From positions 62,001-126,000 of the forward strand of contig NZ_JAVDDV010000003.1 in assembly GCF_030848565.1 (NCBI RefSeq): DNA of 64,000 bases, given 5' to 3'. Each line of letters opens with the position of its first letter. Positions within the stretch are counted from its first letter, which is position 1. The notes below the pieces were generated by a model. The model was not told the DNA's origin and made no database searches. It saw only the letters and a program-made list of their open reading frames with translations. Made by a program: the position numbers and the translations under genes. The DNA is from Natronolimnohabitans sp. A-GB9. GTDB lineage: Archaea; Halobacteriota; Halobacteria; Halobacteriales; Natrialbaceae. Positions 26,244 through 36,245 of this stretch are shown in pieces.

Positions 26244-27386
26244 CTAGTTGTTCGTGCTGGTGTCGGTGTCGCCCGCGAACTCCTGATCCATCTCTTCGAT
26301 GACCTCGTCGGGATCGGTGATCGTACCGGCGTCTTTTCCTTCCTTGATCGCCTGGGCTTCCTGTTCCATCGCTTCGAGGTCCATCTCGGCTTCCTCGTCG
26401 ATCTCGCCGATGATCTCGGCGATGTCGTCGAGGCCGATCAGTTCGCGAGTCTCTTCGTCGAACTCGAGGCTCTCGAGTTGGCCGTCGGTTTCGGCGACGT
26501 CGCTGCCGGTCAGGTGTTTGCCGTAGCGACCGACCATCGAGGACAGTTCCTGTGGCAGGACGAACGTCGTCGACTCGCTTTGGCCGATTTCTTCGAGGGT
26601 CTCCATGCCTTTGTCGATGACCGCGCGTTCGCCCATCGACTCGGCCGAGCGAGCGCGCAACACGGTCGAAATCGCGTCACCCTGGGCCTCGAGGATCTGG
26701 CTCTGTTTCTCACCCTGTGCGCGGATGATCTCACTCTGCTTGTCACCTTCGGCCTTCTCGACGGCGCTGCGGCGTTCACCCTGTGCTTCCAGGATCATGG
26801 CACGACGCTTTCGCTCGGCGGAGGTCTGTTGTTCCATCGCACGCTGGACGTCCTTCGAGGGGTTGACCTCGCGGACTTCGACGCTTTCGACGCGGATCCC
26901 CCACTCGTCGGTGGGTTCGTCGAGTTCCTGGCGGATGCGTGCGTTGATCTCCTGGCGCTTGTTCAGCGTGTCGTCGAGTTCCATGTCACCCAGGACGGCA
27001 CGCAGGGTCGTCTGGGCGAGGTTCGAGACGGCCTTCTTGTAGTCGTCGACCTGCAGGAACGCCTTCTTGGCGTCCATAACCTTGATGTAGACGACGGCGT
27101 CGGCCGTGACGGGCGAGTTGTCACGCGTGATCGCTTCCTGGCGGGGGACGTCCAGGGTCTGTGTTCGCATATCGAATCGGTACGTGTTCGAGACGAACGG
27201 CGGGACGAAGTTGATCCCCGGCTCGAGGAGTTTTCTGTACTCGCCGAAGACAGTCAGTGCACGCTTCTCGTAGGCGTCGACGATCTCGATCGCACTGAGC
27301 AGTGCGGCGACGACGACGAGGAGGACGAGGGCACCTACGAACAGCAGGGCACCACCGGTGGTCTGCATTGGTATTTCTACGACCAT
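26244..27386 (-). CDS. SPFH/stomatin-like membrane protein
   Basis: 380 residues. One membrane helix (about 10-32) is followed by an SPFH/band 7 domain (YEKRALTVFGEYRKLLEPG to VREVNPSKDVQRAM) and a long Ala/Glu/Gln coiled coil (about 190-260) with repeating EAQGE units. An acidic tail ends the protein. Such proteins oligomerise on membranes and act as scaffolds with a NfeD partner, which is encoded immediately upstream. MQTTGG seven codons in is an alternative start. Confidence 0.92.
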   Translation of the reverse strand: MVVEIPMQTTGGALLFVGALVLLVVVAALLSAIEIVDAYEKRALTVFGEYRKLLEPGINFVPPFVSNTYRFDMRTQTLDVPRQEAITRDNSPVTADAVVYIKVMDAKKAFLQVDDYKKAVSNLAQTTLRAVLGDMELDDTLNKRQEINARIRQELDEPTDEWGIRVESVEVREVNPSKDVQRAMEQQTSAERKRRAMILEAQGERRSAVEKAEGDKQSEIIRAQGEKQSQILEAQGDAISTVLRARSAESMGERAVIDKGMETLEEIGQSESTTFVLPQELSSMVGRYGKHLTGSDVAETDGQLESLEFDEETRELIGLDDIAEIIGEIDEEAEMDLEAMEQEAQAIKEGKDAGTITDPDEVIEEMDQEFAGDTDTSTNN

Positions 27387-27458
27387 AGTTCGCTCTTACG
27401 GTGGTGGCGGGAAAAACGTTCTCTTATTTCACCGACATATCGTGCTGATTCGAACTGA

Positions 27459-28040
27459 TTAGCTCGATTTTTCGGTTTCGGTCTCGGTCTCTGGTTCGGA
27501 CTCGGACTCGGACTGTGACTCTTCGTCGTCGGCCTGCCCGCGGGCGAGTGCACGATCGATCTCGTCTTCGCCGATCGCGCCCAGCGATTCGACCGTCAAC
27601 ACGTTCCCGCCGCCGGGATCGAGGACGATGATCTCTTCTCCCTCTTCGATCGTTCCACTCGTCGATCGAGCGCTGTAGTAGGGTGCGAAGCCGCCCTCGT
27701 CGAGTTTGACCTGCCCGTCGCGTGGCGTAACGGTCTCCGTGACGTAGCCCGTCGAGCCGGCCAGCGAACTCGAGTCCGACGTCTGGGCGGTGCCTTTCCC
27801 GCCGTAGAAGTCGAACTCGTTGTAAACGTACGCCGCGGCGAGTCCGATAACCAGCGTCAATCCGGCCAACACGAACGCGTTGGCAACGGGTGGAAAGAGT
27901 ACGCCGATGAGCCCCGCACCGACCAGTGCGACGCCGATGACGATGAGGTGTGCTCCCGGCGAAATGGCCTCGAGACCCATCAGTATGAGCCCGACGACCA
28001 AGAGCACGAGTGGCATGTTCCCGAAGAGGAGTTCGAGCAT
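27459..28040 (-). CDS. NfeD-like membrane protein
   Basis: 193 residues from ATG 28040. Four hydrophobic segments occupy the first ~75 residues (PLVLLVVGLILMGLEAISPG and following), then an OB-fold with GYVTETVTPRDGQV and GEEIIVLDPGGGNVLTVE. An acidic Ser/Glu-rich tail follows. This is the short NfeD type that pairs with SPFH proteins; the SPFH gene lies 72 bases downstream. A CTTTAATCC box about 27 bases before 28040 supports this start rather than 28091. Confidence 0.88.
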   Translation of the reverse strand: MLELLFGNMPLVLLVVGLILMGLEAISPGAHLIVIGVALVGAGLIGVLFPPVANAFVLAGLTLVIGLAAAYVYNEFDFYGGKGTAQTSDSSSLAGSTGYVTETVTPRDGQVKLDEGGFAPYYSARSTSGTIEEGEEIIVLDPGGGNVLTVESLGAIGEDEIDRALARGQADDEESQSESESEPETETETEKSS

Positions 28041-28125
28041 ACCTCGAGCTAAGTTCTCACCCGGATTAAAGGTTGTCGAGCCAGTGGGCACCCGAGCGCC
28101 GACTACCGATCGTCGGTGGCGGCCG

Positions 28126-28536
28126 TTACATCACCAGGCCGAACAGTCGAAAGAACACGAGCAACATCGCGATCGCACCGAGAAAGACGAAAATGGCGCC
28201 CTCGAGGGTCGGATTTCCGGGTTCGACCGGTGCCGAGCTCGGCTCCGGTCCATACTGGTCGTCGTCGGTCTCGGCTGTCTCTGTCGACTCGTCGTCGGTC
28301 TCGTCTGCACTTCCGGAGAGATCTAACGGGATACGGTACTCCGCAGCGTCGTCGTCGGATCGGTCCTCGCGATTCGGGAGGGTCCAGTCGTCTACGGTCG
28401 GCTGCCGATCGTTCGTCGTCGGTTGTCGGTCGTCTACGGTCGGCTGTCGGTCGTCGGTCTCCGACTGGGTGCCGTCCGGCTCGGTCGGCGGCGCTGATCG
28501 ATCGTCGCCGCCGTCTCCGGACGCGTCCTCTGCCAT
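28126..28536 (-). CDS. Tail-anchored acidic hypothetical protein
   Basis: 136 residues: about 105 hydrophilic, Asp/Thr-rich residues, then one C-terminal helix (AIFVFLGAIAMLLVFFRLFG). The unit D(R/W)QPT(V/T)(D/N)D is repeated in tandem near residues 28-50, probably by DNA slippage. A tail-anchored membrane protein with the acidic part in the cytoplasm is likely. No function recognised. It may share the NfeD/SPFH transcript, being 85 bases upstream of NfeD on the same strand. Confidence 0.7.
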   Translation of the reverse strand: MAEDASGDGGDDRSAPPTEPDGTQSETDDRQPTVDDRQPTTNDRQPTVDDWTLPNREDRSDDDAAEYRIPLDLSGSADETDDESTETAETDDDQYGPEPSSAPVEPGNPTLEGAIFVFLGAIAMLLVFFRLFGLVM

Positions 28537-28602
28537 ACCCCACCGTAGCAGCCCCGGCATCAAAAATCCGCGGTCCGTCGACGACGGGCCACTCGAGTCA
28601 CG

Positions 28603-28632
28603 CCGATCGTCGACTCCTGTTGTCCGACAGTA
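28603..28632 (-). mobile_element. Truncated relic of the 107-bp transposable element form, at the pyk stop codon
   Basis: Read from the pyk stop, TACTGTCGGACAACA is followed by GAGTCGACGATCGG, matching the outer ~30 bases of the 107-bp elements at 36052 and 63464. The opposite end is gone. The TGA stop of pyk sits where the target duplication would be. Confidence 0.55.
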
Positions 28633-30390
28633 TCAGGCGCGATCGGATCGCTCGCCGATCGTCCCGCCGTAGACGACGCCGCGTTCGGCGTCGAGGGTCA
28701 CGACGTCGCCGTCGCCGAACTCGTCGCGGTCGGCGCCGCTGATCATCGGGACGTCCATCTCGCGGGCGACCAGCGCCGGATAGCCGGTCAGCCCTCGCTG
28801 GGCGTCGATGATGCCACCGATCTTCGTCAGATCGCCGTCGAACTCCTCGTCGAACTCCGCCGGCAGCGACAGGATCGCACCCTCGGGGACGGCCGAGAGG
28901 TCGCCGTCGGTGAGTTCGACGACGGGGCCGGTCACCCGTCCGTCGACGACGACCCGCCCGGTCGTCAGCGCCTCCGCAGCGACGTGGACTTTCAGCATGT
29001 TCGTCGTGTTCGCCCCCTCGAGTTCGGTCATCATCCCACAGAGGACGACGACGGTATCACCGCTGTCGGCGACGCCGGCATCCAAGGCGGCCTGGACGGC
29101 CTTTTCGACGACGGCGTCGGCACTTTGATCCGAGACACGAGCGTACAGCGGCGTCACGCCCCACGAGAGCGCGAGTTGACGGCGCACTTCGTGGCTCTGG
29201 GTCGAGGCGACGACCGGCATGCCGGGGCGGTACTTCGCCGTCTTCAGTGCCGTGTAGCCGGACTCCGTCGCGGCCACGATGGCGTCCGCACCGATATCCC
29301 GCGCCAGGAACCGGGCCGACCGCGCCAGTGCGTCAGTCCGTGCCTCGCCCGCGGTCGGGACGCGTTGCTCGAGCAGTTCGTCGTACTCCGCGGAGCCTTC
29401 GACCTCGCGGACGATGCTGTCCATTGCATCGACGACCGCGACGGGGTGGTCCCCGATGGCGGTCTCGGCCGACAGCATCACCGCGTCGGTCCCGTCGAGG
29501 ACGGCGTTGGCGACGTCGGAGGCTTCCGCCCGCGTCGGTCGGCGCGCGTGGACCATCGAGTCGAGCATCTCCGTCGCCGTGATCACCGGCGATCCCGTGT
29601 TGCGACACTTCCGGATGATCCGTTTCTGGATCATCGGGACGTCCTCCATCGGACACTCCACGCCCAGGTCTCCCCGGGCGACCATGATCCCGTAGGACGC
29701 TTCGATGATCTCGTCTAAGTTCTCGACTGCGCCCGAACGTTCGATCTTCGAGATGATCGGAATCTCGGCGTCTAGCTCCTCGAGCACCTCGCTGACCTCG
29801 TAGACGTCTTCGGCGTCACGGACGAAACTGGCCGCGACGAAGTCGACCTCCTTCTCGGCGGCCAGCTCGAGATCCTTGCGGTCCGACTCAGTGACGATAT
29901 CGAGATCGAGGTCGACCCCTGGGACGTTGACGCCTTTGCGACCGCCCAGTTCGCCGCCGGTCTCGACGCGCGCTCGGACGGCGTCGTCCTCGCGTTCGAT
30001 GACGGTCGTCTCGATCAGCCCGTCGTCGAGCAGGATGGTGTCGCCCGCTTCGACGGCGTCGATCGACAGTGAGAGCCCGATCGTGTCCGGCGAGACCTCC
30101 TCACCCTCGAGGAACCGGATCTCGGAGCCGGTCTCTACGGTTACCGTCTCGCCGTCCGGCAACGGCGCGGTCCGGATCTCCGGGCCTTGCATGTCTACCA
30201 TTACTGCGACGGGCTCCTCGCGTGCTTCGTCGACAGCTCGCACGCGATCGATCAACTCGGCACGATCCGCTCGGCTCCCGTGGCTCGCGTTCAACCGCGC
30301 GACGGACATTCCCGCATCGGCGAGCTCCCGGATCGTCGTCCGATCGCTCGAGGCCGGCCCCAACGTACAGACGATCTTCGCGTTTCGCAT
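28633..30390 (-). CDS. pyk: Pyruvate kinase
   Basis: 585 residues. Converts PEP and ADP to pyruvate and ATP. The barrel shows KIVCTLGPAS, SVARLNASHG, MVDMQGPEIRT, SKIERSGAVENLDEI, MVARGDLGVECP and TATEMLDSM. After the usual C-domain an extra ~115-residue phosphohistidine-like domain follows, GGIIDAQRGLTGYPALVARE, in which the His of PEP-utilising enzymes is missing. The promoter has a perfect palindrome, TACTCGATATCGAGTA, 42-57 bases upstream. It is divergent from the GYD gene. Confidence 0.96.
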   Translation of the reverse strand: MRNAKIVCTLGPASSDRTTIRELADAGMSVARLNASHGSRADRAELIDRVRAVDEAREEPVAVMVDMQGPEIRTAPLPDGETVTVETGSEIRFLEGEEVSPDTIGLSLSIDAVEAGDTILLDDGLIETTVIEREDDAVRARVETGGELGGRKGVNVPGVDLDLDIVTESDRKDLELAAEKEVDFVAASFVRDAEDVYEVSEVLEELDAEIPIISKIERSGAVENLDEIIEASYGIMVARGDLGVECPMEDVPMIQKRIIRKCRNTGSPVITATEMLDSMVHARRPTRAEASDVANAVLDGTDAVMLSAETAIGDHPVAVVDAMDSIVREVEGSAEYDELLEQRVPTAGEARTDALARSARFLARDIGADAIVAATESGYTALKTAKYRPGMPVVASTQSHEVRRQLALSWGVTPLYARVSDQSADAVVEKAVQAALDAGVADSGDTVVVLCGMMTELEGANTTNMLKVHVAAEALTTGRVVVDGRVTGPVVELTDGDLSAVPEGAILSLPAEFDEEFDGDLTKIGGIIDAQRGLTGYPALVAREMDVPMISGADRDEFGDGDVVTLDAERGVVYGGTIGERSDRA

Positions 30391-30431
30391 AGCTCGAGCT
30401 AGCGCGACTGCGAACAAAAAGATAGCCGGTT

Positions 30432-30447
30432 TACTCGATATCGAGTA
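30432..30447. promoter_or_regulatory. TrmB-type operator upstream of pyruvate kinase
   Basis: A perfect 16-base palindrome, TACTCGATATCGAGTA, fits TACT-N7-GAGTA, the motif reported for the sugar-responsive regulator TrmB in Halobacterium. It lies just upstream of the AT-rich TATA-like stretch of pyk and also within the shared region with the GYD gene. The same ACTCG-N4-CGAGT core stands before ppsA (42134). Confidence 0.65.
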
Positions 30448-30527
30448 TCGTTGTCACCTGATGGGCGTCGTCCGTCCCGTCGATTGCCACGCGAACCGTT
30501 TTCTGCGCCAGTGCCCTCGGCCGAGAC

Positions 30528-30815
30528 ATGGCCACGTACGCCTCGCTCGTGGACGTCGACGATCGTAACGTGCAGAACGCACAGGAGCTCACGTCGATCT
30601 GGGGCGAGATCAGGACCGAGTTCGAAGAACACGAGGCAGACGTGATCGACTCGTACGCGATCCTCGGCAAGCACGACTTCCTCGTCGTCTTCGACGCGGC
30701 CGATCGGGAGTCGGCGTTCAAGTCGGCGCTGACGTTGCGCCGACACGGGCTGTCCGCTCAGACGATGGAGATCGTCGACACCGACGACTTCTCACAGGTA
30801 GTCGACGAGGTCTGA
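30528..30815 (+). CDS. GYD-domain protein
   Basis: 95 residues, a dimeric alpha/beta barrel-like fold. The opening ATYASLVDVDDRNVQNAQELTSIW and the later YAILGKHDFLVVFDAADRESAFKSAL follow the GYD pattern (the name motif is GKHD here). The domain is common in bacteria and archaea without a defined reaction. Divergent from pyk and 81 bases upstream of the formate-THF ligase gene on the same strand. Confidence 0.85.
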   Translation: MATYASLVDVDDRNVQNAQELTSIWGEIRTEFEEHEADVIDSYAILGKHDFLVVFDAADRESAFKSALTLRRHGLSAQTMEIVDTDDFSQVVDEV

Positions 30816-30896
30816 TACCGGAGTACGGCGACGCGTGTTTCCAGCCCGTGGCAATCAGGTGCGGTATTTGACTTGCGGGATGGTGTAGACCGTCAC

Positions 30897-32618
<1,722 letters not shown>

Positions 32619-32623
32619 TGTCA

Positions 32624-33472
32624 TCACGCGTCGTCGGCTCTCATCGTCGAGCCGGCGGACGACCCGTCTCCCTCGAGTGGCTGGCCAACGGAGCCGACGG
32701 ATCCGGAACTGTCGGTCGACCCCTCGAGCAGCTGGGTCACTCGCTGTCCGCTGACGATCTCGGGGATGACGACCTCGTCGGCCCCGGCCTCCCTGGCGAC
32801 CGACTCGTACATCTCGTCGCCGACGCGGACGAGCAGTTCGGGGGCGTTCGTCGCCGTGCCGCCGACGATCGCGATCTGGATGTTTACGTTCGAGTCGTCG
32901 ATGGCGGCGACGACTTTCGACGCGCGGTCGATGCCGGCCTCACGCAGGACGTGTTCCTGTCTGGCGTCGCCCTCGACGAGCAGGTGGCCGTCCTCGCGTA
33001 CCCGCTGTGCGGTTCCGTCCTCGATTTCGATGACGACGACGTCCCGTCCTTGCTCGGTGAGGCGGTTCGCGACCGTCCGTCCGAACATCCCGTAGCCACA
33101 GACGATGACGTGGTCGTCGGTCTCCGAAATTCGTCGTTGCATCGTGATTCGTGTCACCTCCGATCGGATCTGGCCGCCGAACGCCGCTGTGAGCACCGTT
33201 TCGCCGATCCACAGCCCCGAGACGACGAGCCCGGCCGTGACCAGAACCGCGTAGGCCTTGACGGCCCGTTCCGGGCCGTCGTGGTGCTCGAAGTGAAGTT
33301 CGATGCTGGTCAGATCGACAAGCCAGAACGTCGCCTGTACGAGTCCGACGTCCCCGAGGACGGCGAAGCCGACGATACCGGCGACGGCGACCGTGAGGAA
33401 ACTGCCGATCGGCGCCAGTATCCGCCGTCGTATCGGATGGTCCTCGAAGGAAGTCGGGAATCCGGGGCGCAC
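32624..33472 (-). CDS. Potassium channel-like protein with RCK/TrkA-N domain and altered filter
   Basis: 282 residues. Two membrane segments (about 18-38 and 75-95) frame a pore-like loop, followed by a Rossmann NAD-binding RCK domain (VIVCGYGMFGRTVANRL; EIEDGTAQRV; EGDARQEHVLREAGIDRA). The layout is that of a two-helix K+ channel, but the filter TVGYGD is replaced by TSIELHF. Either selectivity differs or it is a membrane sensor. Start is GTG at 33472. It converges on fhs. Confidence 0.78.
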   Translation of the reverse strand: MRPGFPTSFEDHPIRRRILAPIGSFLTVAVAGIVGFAVLGDVGLVQATFWLVDLTSIELHFEHHDGPERAVKAYAVLVTAGLVVSGLWIGETVLTAAFGGQIRSEVTRITMQRRISETDDHVIVCGYGMFGRTVANRLTEQGRDVVVIEIEDGTAQRVREDGHLLVEGDARQEHVLREAGIDRASKVVAAIDDSNVNIQIAIVGGTATNAPELLVRVGDEMYESVAREAGADEVVIPEIVSGQRVTQLLEGSTDSSGSVGSVGQPLEGDGSSAGSTMRADDA

Positions 33473-33780
33473 ACCTGGTGGTTGCTACCATTCAACATAG
33501 AGCTATCCGTTGGTGTAATACTGACGTCCAGCGCTCAGTGATACGGTCGCCTGGCCTCACGTCCCGCCGATGGCCAGATTGGGGTCGGCGATCAGGGATA
33601 AATCGGTACAGCAGTCCGTCTGCGGCATCGATCGCGACGGCGCGGACGGTATCGGGCGGGCAATCACACTCGAGCGACCGTCGGACCGTCCTCTTCGGCA
33701 GTATCGGTACCGATCGAACGCAGACGAGATCAGTACTTACGGATGGGGACGTCGCGATCGAGGTCCCGTAGACGGCGTGA
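33473..33780. other. Intergenic region after metG, no gene seen
   Basis: 308 bases between the RCK gene start and the metG stop. It contains one 58-bp hairpin element (33563-33620) and otherwise frames of poor composition that I take as non-coding. Confidence 0.5.
33563..33620 (+). repeat. 58-bp hairpin element, copy 3
   Basis: CCCGCCGATGGCC, an 11-base loop and GGCGATCAGGG form a hairpin close in sequence to the copy at 12483, followed by ATAAA and TCGGTACAGCAGTCCGTC. The second arm is two bases shorter and the spacer two longer, so total length stays 58. It points toward the metG 3' end. Confidence 0.6.
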
Positions 33781-35883
33781 CTACTGGACTTTCGTTCCGA
33801 CCTCGGCGTCGCCGTGAGTCGTCAGCAGGTCCGCCTCCTCGCCCGCCGCGAGGATCATCCCGTTGGACTCGACGCCGAACAGTTCCGCGGGCTCCATGTT
33901 CGCCAGCAGGATGCACTTCTCTCCCGGTAGCTCCTCGAGGTCGTGTAGTTGCTTGATGCCGGCGACGACCTGGCGGGTCTCGAAGCCGATGTCGACCTCG
34001 AGTCGTGCGAGGTCGTCTGCGTCCTCGATGCCTTCGGCCGATTCGATGCGGCCGACGCGGATGTCTAGCTCCTGGAAGTCTTCGAAGCCGATGCGATCCT
34101 CGGCCAGCGGCTCGAGGTCGTCGATGTCTGCCATATCGCTCGCTTCGCCCGCGGCGGTGTCGTCGCTTTCGGTTTCCGCGTCCGCTCCTTCGTCGTCATC
34201 GTCCGACGCAGCGGCGACGCGTTCCGCGAGTTTCTCGTTCAACTCGGCGACGCGGTCGTCTTCGATCTTTTCGAAGAGTTCGCCGGGTTCCTCGAAGGTT
34301 CGAGGCGGGGCTTCGAGGGCAGCCTCGAGGTGGGCATCGGCGACCGCGCCGTCCTCGCCTAGCTGTTCCCACAGCGCCTGGGCTTTGTCGGGGGTGATCG
34401 GCTCTAAGAGGACGCCGACGGCTTTGGCGATCTGGACGCAGTCGCGGATGACCTGCGCTGCCGTCTCGGGTTCCTCGTCGGTGAGCTTCCAGGGCTCGTT
34501 GCGCTGGATGTACTCGTTGCCGTACTGTGCGAGTTGCGTTGCTGCCTGCCCGATCCCGCGGAGGTCGTACTCGTTGACGCTCTCGCGGACGTCGTCGATG
34601 GCGCCCTCGATACGCGCTAAGACCTCCTCGGAGACGTCCGTCTCTGGTGTCCCCTCGTAGTTGCGGTAGGCAAACAGCAGCGAGCGGTACCAGAAGTTAC
34701 CGACCGTGCCGACGAGTTCGCCGTTGACCTTCTCCTGGAAGGCGTCCCACGAGAAGTCGACGTCCTGCTGGAGGCCGCCGGTGGTCGTCAGATAGTACCG
34801 TAGCAGGTCGGGGTGGAACCCCTCATCGAGATATTCCTTCGCCCAGATCGCACGATTCCGGCTGGTCGAGAGCCCCTTCCCGTTGATCGTGATGAAGCCG
34901 GTCGCGGCGATCCCGCGGGGCTTGTTGTAGCCTGCACCCTCGAGCATCGCGGGCCAGAAGATCGTGTGGTGCTGGATGATGTCCCGGCCGATGACGTGGA
35001 CGATGTCGCCCTCGTCTTTCCAGACCTGTTCCCAGTCGTACTCGTCTTTGCCGACGCGTTCGGAGTGCTGCTTGGTCGAGGCGATGTACTCGATCGGCGC
35101 GTCTACCCAAACGTAGAGGACGATGTCCCGTTCTTCCTCGCCGGGGTAATCGATCCCCCACTCCATGTCACGGGTAAGACACCAGTCCTGCAGGCCGTCC
35201 TCGATCCACTGACGGGGCTGGTTGCGCGCGTTCGAGGTCCCCTCGAGGCCATCCAGAAACTCCGTGAGGAAGTCGGCGAACTCCGAGACCTCGAAGAACT
35301 TGTGGGTACGCTCGCGGTACTCGGCGGGGTTGCCGGTGATCGTACTCGTCGGGTCCTCGACCTCGCCGGGCTCTAAGTGGCGCTGACAGCCCTCGTCACA
35401 CTCGTCGCCGCGGGCTTTCTCGCCGCAGTAGGGACAGGTTCCCTCGACGTAGCGGTCGGGGAGATACTGGTCGGCGTCGGGGTCGTAGGCGACCTGGATC
35501 TCCTTTTCGTAGATGTATCCCTCTTTGTCCAGTTCGCGGACGATCTCCTGGGTGAGTTCGGTGTTGGTCTCGTCGTGCGTGTGGCCGTAGTTGTCGAACT
35601 CGACGTTGAACTGCGGGAACGTCTCCTCGTACTGTTCGTGCCACTCTAAGGCGAACTCCTCCGGTTCGACGCCCTCCTGTTCGGCGTTGACGGCGACGGG
35701 CGTCCCGTGCATGTCCGAGCCACAGACGTAGGCCGACTGCTGGCCAAGCGTCTGGAGCGCGCGGTTGAACGCGTCGGCACCGATATACCCCCGCAGGTGA
35801 CCGATATGGAGGTCCCCGTTGGCGTAGGGCAGCCCACAGGTCACCACGGCGGGACGGTCCGTCGGAAACTCGTCGTTGCTCAT
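33781..35883 (-). CDS. metG: Methionyl-tRNA synthetase
   Basis: 700 residues. Class I synthetase: the HIGH motif is DLHIGHLRGY, the knuckle has zinc cysteines (CPYCGEKARGDECDEGC), and the KMSKS loop is the degenerate GKGLSTSRN. The C-terminal ~115 residues after an acidic linker are a tRNA-binding OB domain (DIRVGRIESAEGIEDADDLA). ATG 35883 is chosen; ATG 35892 three codons earlier is also possible. It is flanked by oppositely oriented 58-bp hairpin elements (33563 and 35970). Confidence 0.96.
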   Translation of the reverse strand: MSNDEFPTDRPAVVTCGLPYANGDLHIGHLRGYIGADAFNRALQTLGQQSAYVCGSDMHGTPVAVNAEQEGVEPEEFALEWHEQYEETFPQFNVEFDNYGHTHDETNTELTQEIVRELDKEGYIYEKEIQVAYDPDADQYLPDRYVEGTCPYCGEKARGDECDEGCQRHLEPGEVEDPTSTITGNPAEYRERTHKFFEVSEFADFLTEFLDGLEGTSNARNQPRQWIEDGLQDWCLTRDMEWGIDYPGEEERDIVLYVWVDAPIEYIASTKQHSERVGKDEYDWEQVWKDEGDIVHVIGRDIIQHHTIFWPAMLEGAGYNKPRGIAATGFITINGKGLSTSRNRAIWAKEYLDEGFHPDLLRYYLTTTGGLQQDVDFSWDAFQEKVNGELVGTVGNFWYRSLLFAYRNYEGTPETDVSEEVLARIEGAIDDVRESVNEYDLRGIGQAATQLAQYGNEYIQRNEPWKLTDEEPETAAQVIRDCVQIAKAVGVLLEPITPDKAQALWEQLGEDGAVADAHLEAALEAPPRTFEEPGELFEKIEDDRVAELNEKLAERVAAASDDDDEGADAETESDDTAAGEASDMADIDDLEPLAEDRIGFEDFQELDIRVGRIESAEGIEDADDLARLEVDIGFETRQVVAGIKQLHDLEELPGEKCILLANMEPAELFGVESNGMILAAGEEADLLTTHGDAEVGTKVQ

Positions 35884-35969
35884 ATACGCCATGAGTCGGT
35901 GGCGGGCGTAAAACCCGCCGGTTTTCGATCGCCGACGGCGGGGTGGGACTCGAGCGGTGCTGTCGTATT

Positions 35970-36027
35970 TACCGATCCCTGTACCGACATGCCGGCGCAA
36001 CCGCGACCCCGCTGTGGATGCGCCGTC
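35970..36027 (-). repeat. 58-bp hairpin element, copy 4
   Basis: On the minus strand, an imperfect stem (10 of 13 pairs) with the arm GCGGTTGCGCCGG is followed by CATG and TCGGTACAGGGATCGGTA. It matches the copy at 13727 at 30 of 35 bases over the arm and box. It lies about 85 bases upstream of metG on the coding strand. Confidence 0.6.
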
Positions 36028-36051
36028 GCTGACGGGCAACAGCCCGTATTA

Positions 36052-36158
36052 TACTGTTGGACAACACGATTCGACGATCGGTCGCGCGACTGCGGCCGTC
36101 CCGAGGGTGACGGCCGCGAGTTCGCAACCGACGGCTCACTGACTGCTGTCCGACAGTA
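36052..36158 (+). mobile_element. Short transposable element, 107-bp form, copy 1
   Basis: Ends are TACTGTTGGACAACA and GACTGCTGTCCGACAGTA. Flanks are TTA on both sides (36049-36051 and 36159-36161). The interior is a long imperfect palindrome with GCGGCCGTC / GACGGCCGC. About 95 percent identical to the copy at 63464. No coding capacity. It lies between metG and the divergent transporter gene. Confidence 0.85.
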
Positions 36159-36245
36159 TTATCGTCGCCATACCGTCTACAAAGCGACTGTTACTGCATT
36201 GGACCATCATGTGTATTTTTGACACGTCATGTGATGGATCCGACC

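Noticed and set aside
33478-33771. 97-residue frame between metG and the RCK gene
   Set aside because: Composition is not that of a haloarchaeal protein and it crosses the 58-bp hairpin element.
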